Counted from the stretch's first letter, positions 29,728 to 39,393 are shown. The stretch: 64,000 nucleotides of DNA from Streptomyces canus (GCF_030816965.1 NZ_JAUSYQ010000002.1:7182001-7246000), one strand, 5' to 3'. Program-made: numbers and translations. The notes: a model not told the origin generated them from the letters alone.

Positions 29728-30285
29728 GTGATCGAAGAGACCCTCCTCGAGGCCGAGGAGAAGATGGAGAAGGCCGTCGTGGTCGCCAAGGAGGACTTCG
29801 CCGCGATCCGCACCGGGCGTGCGCACCCGGCGATGTTCAACAAGATCGTGGCCGACTACTACGGCGCGCCGACGCCGATCAACCAGCTGGCTTCGTTCTC
29901 CGTGCCGGAGCCGCGCATGGCCGTGGTGACCCCGTTCGACAAGACCGCCCTGCGCAACATCGAACAGGCGATCCGCGACTCCGACCTGGGCGTCAACCCG
30001 AGCAACGACGGCAACATCATCCGGGTGGTGTTCCCCGAGCTCACCGAGGAGCGCCGCCGCGACTACATCAAGGTCGCCAAGGCCAAGGCCGAGGACTCGC
30101 GCGTGTCCATCCGCTCGGTCCGCCGCAAGGCCAAGGACGCGATCGACAAGCTCGTCAAGGACGGCGAGGTCGGCGAGGACGAGGGCCGCCGTGCGGAGAA
30201 GGAGCTCGACGACGCGACGCACAAGTACGTCGCCCAGGTGGACGAGCTCCTCAAGCACAAGGAAGCGGAGCTTCTCGAGGTCTGA
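29728..30285 (+). CDS. frr: Ribosome recycling factor
   Basis: A 185-residue factor that, with EF-G, splits post-termination ribosomes. Diagnostic text includes [40 protein letters not shown] and [12 protein letters not shown]. The GTG at 29728 follows AGGAG at 29717-29721; a longer upstream frame is low complexity. Its last base overlaps the cdsA start codon. Confidence 0.97.
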   Translation: MIEETLLEAEEKMEKAVVVAKEDFAAIRTGRAHPAMFNKIVADYYGAPTPINQLASFSVPEPRMAVVTPFDKTALRNIEQAIRDSDLGVNPSNDGNIIRVVFPELTEERRRDYIKVAKAKAEDSRVSIRSVRRKAKDAIDKLVKDGEVGEDEGRRAEKELDDATHKYVAQVDELLKHKEAELLEV

Positions 30286-31469
30286 TGAACGACTCTTCCT
30301 GGGGGATGCCGCCCCACGCCGGGTACTGGGGGCCGTCCGACCAGGGGCCCGCCCAGGGGGCTGACCCGGCGGGTCCCGCGTACGATGCGCATGACGCGCA
30401 ACACACACGGCCCATGCCCATCGTGCCCGACGGACCCGCTGTACCTCGATACGGCGGCGACCAGGATGACGACCGGGGGGCCGCTCGGCTGAGCGGTCCC
30501 TTGTTCCGGAACGACCAGTTCCGGGACGAGGCGTTCCGGAACGAGAGGTTCCGCGACGAGACCACGTCGGCGCAGCCCTACGCGGCGGCGCCGCAGAAGC
30601 AGAATCCGGAGCCCATGCCCGACTCCTCGCAGCCGGCTTCCGCGCCGCAGAAGAAGAGCGCGGGGCGGGATCTGGGTGCCGCCATAGGGGTCGGGGTCGG
30701 ACTCGGTGCGGTGATCATCGCGTCGCTGTTCTTCGTCAAGGCCGCGTTCGTCGGCGTGATAGCCGTCGCCGTCGTCGTGGGTCTGTGGGAGCTGACCAGC
30801 AGGCTTCAGGAGCGCAAGGGCATCAAGGTGCCGCTCGTGCCGCTGGCGCTCGGCGGGGCCGCGATGGTCGTCGCGGGGTACGTCAGGGGCGCCGAGGGAG
30901 CCTGGGTCGCCATGGCACTCACGGCACTCGCCGTCCTCGTCTGGCGGATGACGGAACCGCCGGAGGGCTACCTCAAGGACGTCACGGCGGGCGTCTTCGC
31001 GGCGTTCTACGTCCCGTTCCTGGCCACGTTCGTCGCGATGATGCTGACGGCCGAGGACGGGGCGGCCCGGGTGCTGATGTTCCTCCTCCTGACCGTCGTC
31101 AGCGACACCGGCGCGTACGCCGTCGGCTGGCGCTTCGGCACCCACAAGCTCGCGCCGCGCATCAGCCCCGGCAAGACCCGTGAGGGCCTGGTCGGGGCGG
31201 TGCTGTTCGCGATGGTGGCGGGCGCGCTGTGCATGCAGTTCCTGATCGACGACGGCACCTGGTGGCAGGGCCTGCTCCTCGGCCTCGCGGTCGCGGCCAG
31301 CGCGACGCTGGGTGACCTCGGCGAGTCGATGATCAAGCGGGACCTCGGCATCAAGGACATGGGCACACTGCTGCCGGGCCACGGCGGCATCATGGACCGC
31401 CTGGACTCCCTCCTGCCGACGGCTCCGGTGGTGTGGCTGCTGCTGGTGCTGTTCGTGGGCTCCGGCTGA
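30285..31469 (+). CDS. cdsA: Phosphatidate cytidylyltransferase CdsA
   Basis: An integral-membrane enzyme making CDP-diacylglycerol, the precursor of phosphatidylinositol and cardiolipin. Of 394 residues, the first 125 or so are polar, Pro/Gln/Arg-rich and include FRNDQFRDEAFRNERFRD, a short repeat. About eight membrane segments follow. The family signature is intact (GDLGESMIKRDLGIKDMG, then GHGGIMDRLDS). Overlaps the end of frr. Confidence 0.95.
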   Translation: MNDSSWGMPPHAGYWGPSDQGPAQGADPAGPAYDAHDAQHTRPMPIVPDGPAVPRYGGDQDDDRGAARLSGPLFRNDQFRDEAFRNERFRDETTSAQPYAAAPQKQNPEPMPDSSQPASAPQKKSAGRDLGAAIGVGVGLGAVIIASLFFVKAAFVGVIAVAVVVGLWELTSRLQERKGIKVPLVPLALGGAAMVVAGYVRGAEGAWVAMALTALAVLVWRMTEPPEGYLKDVTAGVFAAFYVPFLATFVAMMLTAEDGAARVLMFLLLTVVSDTGAYAVGWRFGTHKLAPRISPGKTREGLVGAVLFAMVAGALCMQFLIDDGTWWQGLLLGLAVAASATLGDLGESMIKRDLGIKDMGTLLPGHGGIMDRLDSLLPTAPVVWLLLVLFVGSG

Positions 31470-31493
31470 CGTACTTCGCGTGCACGGCTTTCC

Positions 31494-31523
31494 CGGCCCC
31501 CGTCCTGTACAGGACGGGGGCCG
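31494..31523 (+). terminator. Strong terminator hairpin after cdsA
   Basis: A perfect 30-base palindrome with arms CGGCCCCCGTCCTGT and its exact complement and no internal mismatch, 25 bases after the cdsA stop. It ends the pyrH-frr-cdsA unit. Confidence 0.85.
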
Positions 31524-31602
31524 CGTTGTCAGAGTCCCGCAGCCTTCGGGGTGTGGATCTTCTGAACGCGGCCGCTGAATGATCTGCGACACTGGAAGGG
31601 TT

Positions 31603-32709
31603 ATGCCTGCACCCGGAGAACTCACTTTCGTCGCCCCCCGCGGAGCCAAGAAGCCGCCGCGGCACCTTGCCGATCTCACGCCCGCCGAGCGCAAGGAGGT
31701 CGTGGCGGGGATCGGGGAGAAGCCGTTTCGCGCCAAGCAGCTCTCGCAGCACTACTTCGCGCGGTACGCGCACGACCCGGCGGAGTGGACCGACATCCCG
31801 GCCGGTGCGCGCGGCAAGCTCCAGGAGGCGCTGCTTCCCGAGCTCATGACCGTCGTACGGCATCTGTCGACCGACCAGGGGACCACGCGCAAGACGCTGT
31901 GGCGGCTGTTCGACGGGACGCTCGTGGAGTCGGTGCTGATGCGGTATCCGGACCGGGTGACCATGTGCATCAGCTCGCAGGCGGGCTGTGGCATGAACTG
32001 CCCCTTCTGCGCCACCGGGCAGGCGGGACTGGACCGCAATCTGTCCACAGCCGAGATCGTGCATCAGATCGTGGACGGGATGCGGGCGCTCCGGGACGGA
32101 GAGGTGCCGGGCGGGCCCGCGCGGCTCTCCAACATCGTCTTCATGGGGATGGGTGAACCGCTCGCCAACTACAAGCGGGTCGTCGGCTCCATTCGCGCGC
32201 TCACCGATCCCGCGCCCGACGGGCTCGGTCTCTCCCAGCGCGGCATCACCGTGTCGACCGTGGGGCTCGTGCCCGCCATTCACCGGTTCTCCGACGAGGG
32301 CTTCAAGTGCCGGCTCGCGATCTCCCTGCACGCGCCCGACGACGAGCTGCGCGACACCCTCGTCCCCGTGAACACGCGGTGGAAGGTGCGCGAGGTGCTC
32401 GACGCCGGGTTCGAGTACGTCGAGAAGTCGGGGCGGCGCCTGTCCATCGAGTACGCGCTGATCCGGGACATCAACGACCAGGCCTGGCGCGGTGACCGGC
32501 TCGGCCGCCTGCTCAAGGGCAAGCCGGTGCACGTCAACCTGATCCCGCTGAACCCGACGCCCGGGTCCAAGTGGACCGCCTCCCGGCCCGAGGACGAGAA
32601 GGCCTTCGTCGAGGCCATCGCCGCCCATGGTGTGCCGGTGACGGTCCGGGACACCCGTGGACAGGAGATCGACGGGGCCTGTGGTCAGCTCGCGGCCACC
32701 GAGCGGTAG
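31603..32709 (+). CDS. rlmN: Dual-specificity 23S rRNA/tRNA methyltransferase RlmN
   Basis: A 368-residue radical-SAM enzyme methylating C2 of adenosine 2503 of 23S rRNA and A37 of some tRNAs. The iron-sulfur motif CGMNCPFC (CxxxCxxC) lies near residues 129-136. Further signatures are [14 protein letters not shown] and [14 protein letters not shown]. The conserved catalytic cysteine is in IDGACGQLA at the C-terminus. The ATG at 31603 (GGAAGGGTT upstream) is preferred to one eight codons earlier. Confidence 0.96.
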   Translation: MPAPGELTFVAPRGAKKPPRHLADLTPAERKEVVAGIGEKPFRAKQLSQHYFARYAHDPAEWTDIPAGARGKLQEALLPELMTVVRHLSTDQGTTRKTLWRLFDGTLVESVLMRYPDRVTMCISSQAGCGMNCPFCATGQAGLDRNLSTAEIVHQIVDGMRALRDGEVPGGPARLSNIVFMGMGEPLANYKRVVGSIRALTDPAPDGLGLSQRGITVSTVGLVPAIHRFSDEGFKCRLAISLHAPDDELRDTLVPVNTRWKVREVLDAGFEYVEKSGRRLSIEYALIRDINDQAWRGDRLGRLLKGKPVHVNLIPLNPTPGSKWTASRPEDEKAFVEAIAAHGVPVTVRDTRGQEIDGACGQLAATER

Positions 32710-32737
32710 TCTGACGGACGTACGTACATCTTCATAT

Positions 32738-32829
32738 CCGACAGGGGAGCGCCACAGCGCTGAGAGTGCGGCCATCGGGCCGCAGACCCTCTGAACCTCG
32801 CCCAGGTCATTCTGGGTAGGAAGTTCGGT
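32738..32829 (+). ncRNA. TPP riboswitch (THI element)
   Basis: Conserved THI-box blocks are present in order: AGGGGAGC, the GCTGAGAGTGCGG pyrimidine-sensor loop, a variable hairpin closing GCCGCAGACCC, TCTGAACCT, then the pyrophosphate-sensor side ending TAGGAAG. Closing P1 bases are CCGA (32738-32741) with TCGG (32825-32828). The GGAAG at the 3' side is also the best Shine-Dalgarno for the gene starting at 32837, so TPP binding probably blocks ribosome access directly. It controls the three-gene thiamine transporter. Confidence 0.95.
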
Positions 32830-32836
32830 CATCACC

Positions 32837-33907
32837 GTGAACAACAAGAAGTTCCTTGCTGCCGTCGTCGGCCTCGGCCTGGTCACGCTGTCCGCATGCG
32901 GCTCGTCGTCCGACGACTCCGAAAGCTCCGGCTCCAAGACCGTCACCCTCGTCAGCCACGACTCGTGGGCCGTCTCCAAGAACGTCCTCGCCGACTTCGA
33001 GAAGAAGTCCGGCTACAAGGTCAAGGTCCTGGAGGACGGCGACGCCGGACAGGCCGTCAACAAGGCCATCCTCACCAAGGACAACCCGCAGGGCGACGTC
33101 TTCTTCGGCGTCGACAACACCCTGCTCTCCCGCGCGCTCGACAACGGGCTCTTCCAGTCGTACGAGGCCAAGGGCGCCGATCGGATCAAGGCCGGGTACC
33201 GGGTCGACGGGGACAAGGTCACGCCCATCGACACCGGCGACATCTGCGTCAACTACGACAAGGCCTACTTCACCGAGCACAAGCTCCAGCCGCCGACGTC
33301 GTACGACGATCTGATCAAGCCCGCCTACAAGAACCTCCTCGTCACCGAGAACGCCTCCACCTCCTCGCCGGGGCTCGGCTTCCTCCTCGGGAGCGCCGCG
33401 AAGTACGGCGACGACAGCTGGCAGGGCTACTGGAAGAAGCTCAAGGCCAACGGCGTCAAGGTCGTCGACGGCTGGGAGCAGGCCTACAACGAGGAGTTCT
33501 CCGGTTCCGCCGGGGGCAAGAAGGCGAAGGCCGACCGGCCGCTCGTCGTGTCGTACGCCTCCTCGCCGCCCGCCGAGGTGATCTACGCCGACCCGAAGCC
33601 GACGACCGCCCCCACCGGCGTGGCGCAGGGCACCTGCTTCCGGCAGATCGAGTACGCCGGACTGCTGAGCAACGCCGCGAACGCCAAGGGCGGCAAGGCG
33701 CTCCTGGACTTCCTGCTCACCAAGGAGTTCCAGCAGGACATGCCGCTCAACATGTTCGTCTACCCGGTGGTGAACGGCGCCCAGGTGCCTGCCGAGTTCA
33801 CGCAGTACGGTCCGCAGGCCAAGGACCCCGAGACCATGGACCCGGCGAAGATCGCCGACAACCGTGACGACTGGGTCAAGTCGTGGACCTCGCTCGTACT
33901 GAAGTAA
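32837..33907 (+). CDS. thiB: Thiamine ABC transporter substrate-binding lipoprotein
   Basis: A 356-residue periplasmic-binding-type lipoprotein. The signal peptide ends in the lipobox LSAC with lipid-modified Cys21. The mature part begins with a Ser/Asp-rich linker and TVTLVSHDSWAVSKNVLADF, followed by DVFFGVDNTLLSRAL and TGDICVNYDK, features of the ThiB/TbpA family. GTG start at 32837, eight bases after the TPP riboswitch. The end overlaps the permease gene by 25 bases. Its role is capture of thiamine or its phosphates. Confidence 0.92.
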   Translation: MNNKKFLAAVVGLGLVTLSACGSSSDDSESSGSKTVTLVSHDSWAVSKNVLADFEKKSGYKVKVLEDGDAGQAVNKAILTKDNPQGDVFFGVDNTLLSRALDNGLFQSYEAKGADRIKAGYRVDGDKVTPIDTGDICVNYDKAYFTEHKLQPPTSYDDLIKPAYKNLLVTENASTSSPGLGFLLGSAAKYGDDSWQGYWKKLKANGVKVVDGWEQAYNEEFSGSAGGKKAKADRPLVVSYASSPPAEVIYADPKPTTAPTGVAQGTCFRQIEYAGLLSNAANAKGGKALLDFLLTKEFQQDMPLNMFVYPVVNGAQVPAEFTQYGPQAKDPETMDPAKIADNRDDWVKSWTSLVLK

Positions 33908-35553
33908 GGGCCCGCAAGGGCGTCAAGAACGCGGCGGCCCGGCTCGGGCTGATGGCCGTGCCCATCGCGTTCTTCGCCGTCTTCTTCGCCTATCCCGTCG
34001 CCGCGATCGTCGCGCGCGGACTCGAGACCGACGGGACCTGGCAGTTCGGCAGGATCACCGACGTCCTCACCCAGCCGGACATCCGGCACGTGCTGTGGTT
34101 CACCACCTGGCAGGCGCTCGCCTCCACCGCGCTCACGCTCCTGGTCGCGCTCCCCGGCGCGTATGTCTTCGCGCGCTTCGACTTCCCCGGCAAGCAGATC
34201 CTGCGGGCCGTGGTCACCGTCCCCTTCGTGCTGCCGACCGTCGTCGTCGGTACGGCCTTCCTGGCGCTCGTCGGCCGTGGCGGGTTGCTGGACGAGCTGT
34301 GGGGCGTACGCCTGGACACCACGGTGTGGGCGATCCTGCTCGCGCACGTCTTCTTCAACTACGCGGTCGTCGTACGGACCGTCGGCGGACTGTGGGCCCA
34401 GCTGGATCCGCGTCAGGAGGAGGCCGCGCGGATGCTGGGCGCGTCCCGGCTCAGGGCCTGGCGGACGGTTACGCTCCCCGCACTCGCGCCCGCCGTGGCA
34501 GCCGCCGCCCTCATGGTCTTCCTCTTCACCTTCACCTCCTTCGGTGTGGTGCAGATCCTCGGCGGGCCGACCTTCTCGACCCTCGAAGTGGAGATCTACC
34601 GGCAGACCTCCGAGATCTTCGACCTGTCCACGGCCGCCGTGCTGACGCTGATCCAGTTCGTCGCGGTGGGCGCTGTTCTCGCCCTGCACGCGTGGAGCGT
34701 ACGGCGCCGGGAGACCGCGCTGCGGCTCGTGGACGAGTCCGTCACCGCCCGGCGGCCGCGAGGGGCGGGGGAGTGGGGGCTGCTGGCCGGGGTCGTGGGC
34801 AGCGTCGCCGTCCTCCTTGTGCTGCCGCTCGCGGTGCTGGTGCAGCGGTCGCTCGACGCTTCGGGCTTCGGCTACTACCGGGCGCTGACCCACAGCGACG
34901 GCGGGGTCTTCCTCGTCGCGCCGATCGAGGCGGTCGGGAACTCACTCGAGTACGCCCTCGCCGCCACCGCCATCGCGGTGGTGATCGGGGGCCTCGCGGC
35001 GGCCGCGCTGACGCGGCGGGACGCGGGCCGGTTCGTACGGGGCTTCGACGCGCTGCTGATGCTGCCCCTCGGGGTGTCCGCGGTGACCGTCGGCTTCGGG
35101 TTCCTGATCTCGCTCGACGAGCCGCCGCTGGACCTCAGGCAGTCCTGGATCCTGGTGCCGCTCGCGCAGGCGCTGGTCGGGGTGCCCTTCGTGGTGCGGA
35201 CCATGCTGCCGGTGCTGCGGGCCGTGGATCACCGGCTGCGGGAGGCCGCGGCCGTGCTCGGGGCCTCGCCGTGGCGGGTGTGGCGGGAGGTCGATCTGCC
35301 CATGGTGCGGCGGGCGTTGCTGATCGCGGCGGGCTTCGCCTTCGCCGTGTCGCTGGGCGAGTTCGGGGCGACGGTGTTCATCGCACGGCCCGACAACCCG
35401 ACACTGCCGGTCGCCGTGGCACGGCTGCTCGGTCGGGCCGGTGATCTCAACTACGGCCAGGCGATGGCCCTTTCGACGATCCTGATGGTGGTGTGCGCGG
35501 TGGCGCTGCTGGTCCTTGAACGGCTGCGGACCGACCGGACCGGGGAGTTCTGA
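33883..35553 (+). CDS. thiP: Thiamine ABC transporter permease (fused two-domain)
   Basis: A 556-residue inner-membrane permease with two tandem domains of about six membrane segments each. Each domain has an ATPase-coupling EAA loop: EEAARMLGASRLRAWRTVTL near residue 180 and REAAAVLGASPWRVWREVDL near 455. The two-in-one layout matches ThiP. GTG start inside the end of thiB; its last base overlaps the ATPase start, so all three genes are translationally coupled. Confidence 0.92.
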   Translation: MDLARTEVRARKGVKNAAARLGLMAVPIAFFAVFFAYPVAAIVARGLETDGTWQFGRITDVLTQPDIRHVLWFTTWQALASTALTLLVALPGAYVFARFDFPGKQILRAVVTVPFVLPTVVVGTAFLALVGRGGLLDELWGVRLDTTVWAILLAHVFFNYAVVVRTVGGLWAQLDPRQEEAARMLGASRLRAWRTVTLPALAPAVAAAALMVFLFTFTSFGVVQILGGPTFSTLEVEIYRQTSEIFDLSTAAVLTLIQFVAVGAVLALHAWSVRRRETALRLVDESVTARRPRGAGEWGLLAGVVGSVAVLLVLPLAVLVQRSLDASGFGYYRALTHSDGGVFLVAPIEAVGNSLEYALAATAIAVVIGGLAAAALTRRDAGRFVRGFDALLMLPLGVSAVTVGFGFLISLDEPPLDLRQSWILVPLAQALVGVPFVVRTMLPVLRAVDHRLREAAAVLGASPWRVWREVDLPMVRRALLIAAGFAFAVSLGEFGATVFIARPDNPTLPVAVARLLGRAGDLNYGQAMALSTILMVVCAVALLVLERLRTDRTGEF

Positions 35554-36575
35554 TGCTGCTGAGCCTTGAGGACGCGACGGTACGGTTCGGCGGGCGGGCC
35601 GTGCTCGACGAGGTCGGTCTCGATGTCGCCGAGCACGAGATCGTGTGTGTGCTCGGGCCCAGCGGCAGCGGCAAGTCGACGCTGCTGAGGGTGGTGGCCG
35701 GCCTTCAACCGCTCGACCGGGGCCGGGTCCTGCTCGACGGGCGTGACCAGGACGGGGTGCCCGCGCACAAGCGCGGGGTCGGGCTGATGTTCCAGGACCA
35801 TCAGCTCTTCCCGCAGCGGGACGTGGGCGCCAATGTGGCCTTCGGGCTGCGGATGCACGGGGCCGCGAGGGCACAACGGGACGAGCGGGTACGGGAGTTG
35901 CTCGATCTCGTCGGGCTTCCGGGTGCCGCCCGTCGGGCTGTCGGCGCGCTCTCCGGCGGTGAGCAGCAGCGGGTCGCGCTGGCCCGCGCGCTCGCGCCCC
36001 GGCCCCGGCTGCTGATGCTCGACGAGCCGCTCGGACAGCTGGACCGCTCGCTGCGCGAGCGACTGGTCGTCGAACTGCGGGAACTGTTCGGGCGGTTGGG
36101 CACCACGGTGCTCGCGGTCACCCACGACCAGGGTGAGGCCTTCGCGCTGGCCGACCGGGTCGTGGTGATGCGGGACGGGCGGATCGCCCAGTCCGGTACA
36201 CCACTTGAGGTGTGGCAGCGGCCGGCGGACGAGTTCGTGGCCCGCTTCCTCGGCTTCGAGAACGTCGTCGAGGGCACGGTGGCGGGTGAGGTCGCGGACA
36301 CGGCCTGGGGGAAGGTTCCGGTGCCCTCGGGAGCTGCCCAGGGGGTCAGGAGCGTGCTGGTGCGGCCGGCGGGAGTGCGGCTCATGGCGGCCGACGAGGG
36401 TCTGCGTTGCACGGTGGCCGCGCGGACCTTCAAGGGCACCCACGTGGCCGTCCATCTGCACCCTCGGGAAGGCGGGCCGCGGTTGGAGGCCGCGTGCGCG
36501 CTCCGTGCGGCGCCGGAGGTCGGGGACACGGTCGGGGTGGAGTTCGACCCGGCCGAAATCGTCGTGCTGGACTGA
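35553..36575 (+). CDS. thiQ: Thiamine ABC transporter ATP-binding protein
   Basis: A 340-residue ABC ATPase. Walker A GPSGSGKST, signature LSGGEQQR, Walker B LLMLDEPLGQLD and the H-loop VTHDQGEA are intact. It is longer than enterobacterial ThiQ (about 230) because of a C-terminal TOBE-like domain with repeated beta segments (VLVRPAGVRLMAADEGLRC). Third gene of the riboswitch-controlled operon. Confidence 0.9.
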   Translation: MLLSLEDATVRFGGRAVLDEVGLDVAEHEIVCVLGPSGSGKSTLLRVVAGLQPLDRGRVLLDGRDQDGVPAHKRGVGLMFQDHQLFPQRDVGANVAFGLRMHGAARAQRDERVRELLDLVGLPGAARRAVGALSGGEQQRVALARALAPRPRLLMLDEPLGQLDRSLRERLVVELRELFGRLGTTVLAVTHDQGEAFALADRVVVMRDGRIAQSGTPLEVWQRPADEFVARFLGFENVVEGTVAGEVADTAWGKVPVPSGAAQGVRSVLVRPAGVRLMAADEGLRCTVAARTFKGTHVAVHLHPREGGPRLEAACALRAAPEVGDTVGVEFDPAEIVVLD

Positions 36576-36599
36576 CCGGCCGGACATAGGGTTCGGGGC

Positions 36600-37385
36600 A
36601 TGACCCAGCTCGCACATGACCGGTACTGCGACGAGATCGCTCACCAAGTCGGCCTGCTGAGGGACGTACTGACGTCCGGGGCCGACCTGTCCGTGACCGT
36701 GCCGACCTGCCCGGAGTGGTCACTGGAGCAGCTGGTGCGGCACACCGGGGGCGCCCTGCGCTGGGTGGAGCTGATGGTGCGGACCCGGGCCCAGGAGGAA
36801 CTGCCCGAGGACCGGGTGCCGTTGGGGGAGGGGCCCGAGGACGCCGGGGCGCTGGACGCCTGGCTTGCGGAGACGGGGGAGATGCTCGTCGCCGCGCTTC
36901 GGGAGGCCGGTCCGGATGCCCGCGTATGGTCCTGGGCCGGCGTTCCCACCGCCGGATTCTGGGCCCGCCGGATGACCCACGAGCTCACGATCCACCGCGC
37001 CGACGCCACGCTCGCCGCCGGACAGCCCTACTCGGTCGACGCGGACGTGGCCGCCGACGCGGTCGACGAGTGGCTGCAGATCGTGGAGTTCGTGATGCGG
37101 ACCAGGCCGCACGACGAGGCGACACAGCTGCGGGGGCCGGGGCGCAGCATCCATCTGCACGCCACCGACGGGACGTCCGAAGGGTGGGAGTGGATGATCG
37201 AGCTCACCGAGGACGTCATCGTGTGGCGGCGCGGACACGAGAAGGCGACCGTCGCCCTGCGGGGCCCGCTGACCGCCGTCATGCTCGCCTTCTACCGTCG
37301 ACTGCCCCTGGACAGCCCGGAGTTGGAAGTCCTGGGGGAGCGGGAGCTGCTGGAGTTCTGGCTGCAGCGGGCCACCTTCGGATGA
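36600..37385 (+). CDS. Maleylpyruvate isomerase-family (mycothiol-type) protein
   Basis: A 261-residue DinB/MDMPI-fold protein. The N-terminal domain shows VPTCPEWSLEQLVRHTGGAL and later FWARRMTHELTIHRADA, which supplies the family's metal-binding histidine pattern. Members use mycothiol or act as bacillithiol/mycothiol S-transferases; the actual reaction here is unknown. It lies 24 bases after the thiamine operon, probably by read-through only. Confidence 0.82.
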   Translation: MTQLAHDRYCDEIAHQVGLLRDVLTSGADLSVTVPTCPEWSLEQLVRHTGGALRWVELMVRTRAQEELPEDRVPLGEGPEDAGALDAWLAETGEMLVAALREAGPDARVWSWAGVPTAGFWARRMTHELTIHRADATLAAGQPYSVDADVAADAVDEWLQIVEFVMRTRPHDEATQLRGPGRSIHLHATDGTSEGWEWMIELTEDVIVWRRGHEKATVALRGPLTAVMLAFYRRLPLDSPELEVLGERELLEFWLQRATFG

Positions 37386-37392
37386 CATGGGT

Positions 37393-37422
37393 GTGGCCCG
37401 CCCCGAAGCCGGGACGGGCCAC
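37393..37422. terminator. Bidirectional terminator between convergent genes
   Basis: GTGGCCCG (37393-37400) pairs with CGGGCCAC (37415-37422), with further G-C pairing inward around a short loop. It sits between two convergent coding regions and can serve both. Confidence 0.75.
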
Positions 37423-37431
37423 GACCGGTCG

Positions 37432-38124
37432 TCAGCGGGTGCTGGCCCCACGACGGCGCAGGCCGAAGAACACGGCGCCGCCGCCGATGGCGACCAGGGC
37501 GATCGCGATGCCGGCGATCAGGCCGGTGTTGGAGTTCGCACCGGTCTCGGCGAGGTTGGAGTCACCGGCCGCGGGCGACGGGGCGTTGCTCTCCACGGTG
37601 GCCGGAGCGGTGGTGCCCTCCGAGGCCGACGGGGTCGGGGTCGGGGACTCCTCGGCCGGAGTGCTGGCGGAGTCCGACGGGGTGGGCGTGGGCGTCGGGG
37701 TCGGCGTGTCCTCGGTCTTGCAGGCGGTCGCCGGGGTGATCAGGTTCGTCTTGATGTCCTCGCCCTTGATGTAGGGCAGGGCCTCGACGTGGATGCGGTA
37801 CTCCGCGTTGGGCGCCCAGTCCTCCTCGAAGGTGATGGTGGTGCCCTCCTTGGAGCCCTTCACCTTCTGCTCGCCGACCTTCTTCGCGTCGGCGCCGTTG
37901 CTCTGCAGGTACACGGAGACCGTCGCCTCGACGCCGCTCTTGTCCACGTCGGTGACGGTGATGACGCCCTGGGTGCCGTCGCACTTGGCTTCGGCGGAGA
38001 ACTCATTGATGTTGCAGGCAAGCGCGTTGCCGGAGGCACCGAGCACGATCGCGGTCGATGCGGCGGCGACGCCGAGGAAGCGCGAGACGCGGGCGGTGCG
38101 GCGGGATATGGGCGTAAATGCCAC
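37432..38124 (-). CDS. LAETG-anchored cell-wall surface protein
   Basis: A 230-residue sortase substrate. An N-terminal signal peptide ([20 protein letters not shown] then NALA) precedes an Ig-like beta-rich domain with three cysteines. A Thr/Pro repeat stalk ([15 protein letters not shown]) leads to LAETG at residues 191-195, a hydrophobic segment and the RRR stop. LAXTG is the motif recognised by Streptomyces class E sortases. The ligand or role of the exposed domain is not recognisable. Promoter and a palindrome lie upstream. Confidence 0.88.
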   Translation of the reverse strand: MAFTPISRRTARVSRFLGVAAASTAIVLGASGNALACNINEFSAEAKCDGTQGVITVTDVDKSGVEATVSVYLQSNGADAKKVGEQKVKGSKEGTTITFEEDWAPNAEYRIHVEALPYIKGEDIKTNLITPATACKTEDTPTPTPTPTPSDSASTPAEESPTPTPSASEGTTAPATVESNAPSPAAGDSNLAETGANSNTGLIAGIAIALVAIGGGAVFFGLRRRGASTR

Positions 38125-38168
38125 GTTCGTCCTTCACAGGATGCTCAAATGCGGGGGGCTGAGGGGAT

Positions 38169-38185
38169 GGTGATGTGACATCACC
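38169..38185. promoter_or_regulatory. Palindrome in the 5' leader of the LAETG gene
   Basis: GGTGATGT and ACATCACC flank a single G: a perfect 8-bp-arm palindrome, 45 bases before the start codon and about 20 bases downstream of the -10 element. Typical of a dimeric repressor operator. Confidence 0.55.
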
Positions 38186-38205
38186 GTCCCCAGGAGTCTC
38201 ACAGG

Positions 38206-38233
38206 TCTATAAGCGCAGCATAAGAAGTGTCAA
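38206..38233 (-). promoter_or_regulatory. Vegetative-type promoter of the LAETG gene
   Basis: On the minus strand, TTGACA (38233-38228) is followed after 16 bases by TATAGA (38211-38206). This is close to the principal-sigma consensus and unusually strong for Streptomyces. The 5' leader would be about 75 bases. Confidence 0.75.
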
Positions 38234-38271
38234 CGTGCAGGCACCCTGCAAGTGTTGACTTTGCCTGCTTA

Positions 38272-39393
38272 TTAAGGTGTGAGACGTTTCAACGCCTCTC
38301 CGGCCTCCTCGATCCGGTCAACAAGGGCGATTCGGGCCTCCATTGACCGCTCCCGCGCGAGCGCCTGGAGCAGTGGCCAGGTGGGCAGCTTCTCCGTCCA
38401 GTGGACGCGGTTCACGAGCACCATCGGCGTGGGCTCGCCGCGCGACTCGTAGTAGTTGGGCGTCGCGTTGTCGAAGATCTCCTGCACGGTGCCGGCGGCA
38501 CCCGGCAGGAAGACCACACCGGCGTTGGAGCGGGCGAGCAGGCCGTCCTCGCGGGTGGCGTTGGCGAAGTACTTGGCGATGTGCGAGGCGAAGGCGTTCG
38601 GCGGCTCGTGCCCGTAGAACCAGGTCGGAATGCCGACGGAAGGACCACCCCGGGTCCAGCGGGCGCGGACCTCGAAGGCGGCGCGCGCCCAGTCGGTGAT
38701 CGACGGCGTGAAGGACGGCGCCTCGGAGAGGATGTCGCACGCCTCGTCGAGCATGGCGTCCTCGAAGGGGGCCGCGTAGGCGCCGAGGTTGGCCGCCTCC
38801 ATCGCACCCGGGCCGCCACCGGTGGCCACGGTGAGCCCGGCGCGGGCCAGTTCGCGGCCGAGGCGCGCGGCGCCGGCGTATTCGCGTGTGCCGCGGGCCA
38901 TCGCGTGGCCGCCCATGACCCCCACGACCCTTGTGCCGCGCAGGAGTTCGTCGAGGGCGTCGGAGACGGCGTCGTCGTGGACGGAGCGCAGCATCGACGC
39001 GTATATGTCGCCGTCGGCCTTGGTGCGCTGGAACCAGGCGTAGGCGAGCGCGTCGGGGGTCTGCTCGTATCCCTTCTCCAGCCCGTCGAACAACTCGTCG
39101 GGGGAGTAGAGCAGTCCGCGGTACGGGTCGAAGGGCAGATTCGGGACGGGCGGGAAGACCAGGGCACCGTCCGCGCGGATCTTCTCCGCGGCGTTCTCCC
39201 GCATCGGGCAGCCGAGGAAGACCGCGCCCGCGGTGTCGGTGGCCAGCAACTCCCTTGTCCGGTCCGTCAGGTCGACGGCCTGGACCCGGAACCCGGCGAG
39301 GGTGCCGCGGGCCGGTACGACCGCGTCGAACTCCTCCAGCGTCTCGATCTCACGGTCGTCGTGGTGTGCCGCATGGGCGGGGCTCGTCTGCAC
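38272..39393 (-). CDS. LOG-like Rossmann nucleotide-binding protein
   Basis: A 373-residue protein with the lysine-decarboxylase-like (LOG) fold in its centre: VVGVMGGHAMARG, ATGGGPGAMEAANLGAYAAP and a late FLPGAAGTVQEIFDN, equivalent to the family PGGxGTxxE motif but with Ala replacing Gly. LOG enzymes release bases from nucleotide monophosphates; this longer subgroup has an N-terminal extension of about 140 residues (EEFDAVVPARGTLAGFRVQA) and no defined reaction. It lies upstream of, and reads toward, the LAETG gene on the same strand. Confidence 0.8.
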   Translation of the reverse strand: MQTSPAHAAHHDDREIETLEEFDAVVPARGTLAGFRVQAVDLTDRTRELLATDTAGAVFLGCPMRENAAEKIRADGALVFPPVPNLPFDPYRGLLYSPDELFDGLEKGYEQTPDALAYAWFQRTKADGDIYASMLRSVHDDAVSDALDELLRGTRVVGVMGGHAMARGTREYAGAARLGRELARAGLTVATGGGPGAMEAANLGAYAAPFEDAMLDEACDILSEAPSFTPSITDWARAAFEVRARWTRGGPSVGIPTWFYGHEPPNAFASHIAKYFANATREDGLLARSNAGVVFLPGAAGTVQEIFDNATPNYYESRGEPTPMVLVNRVHWTEKLPTWPLLQALARERSMEARIALVDRIEEAGEALKRLTP

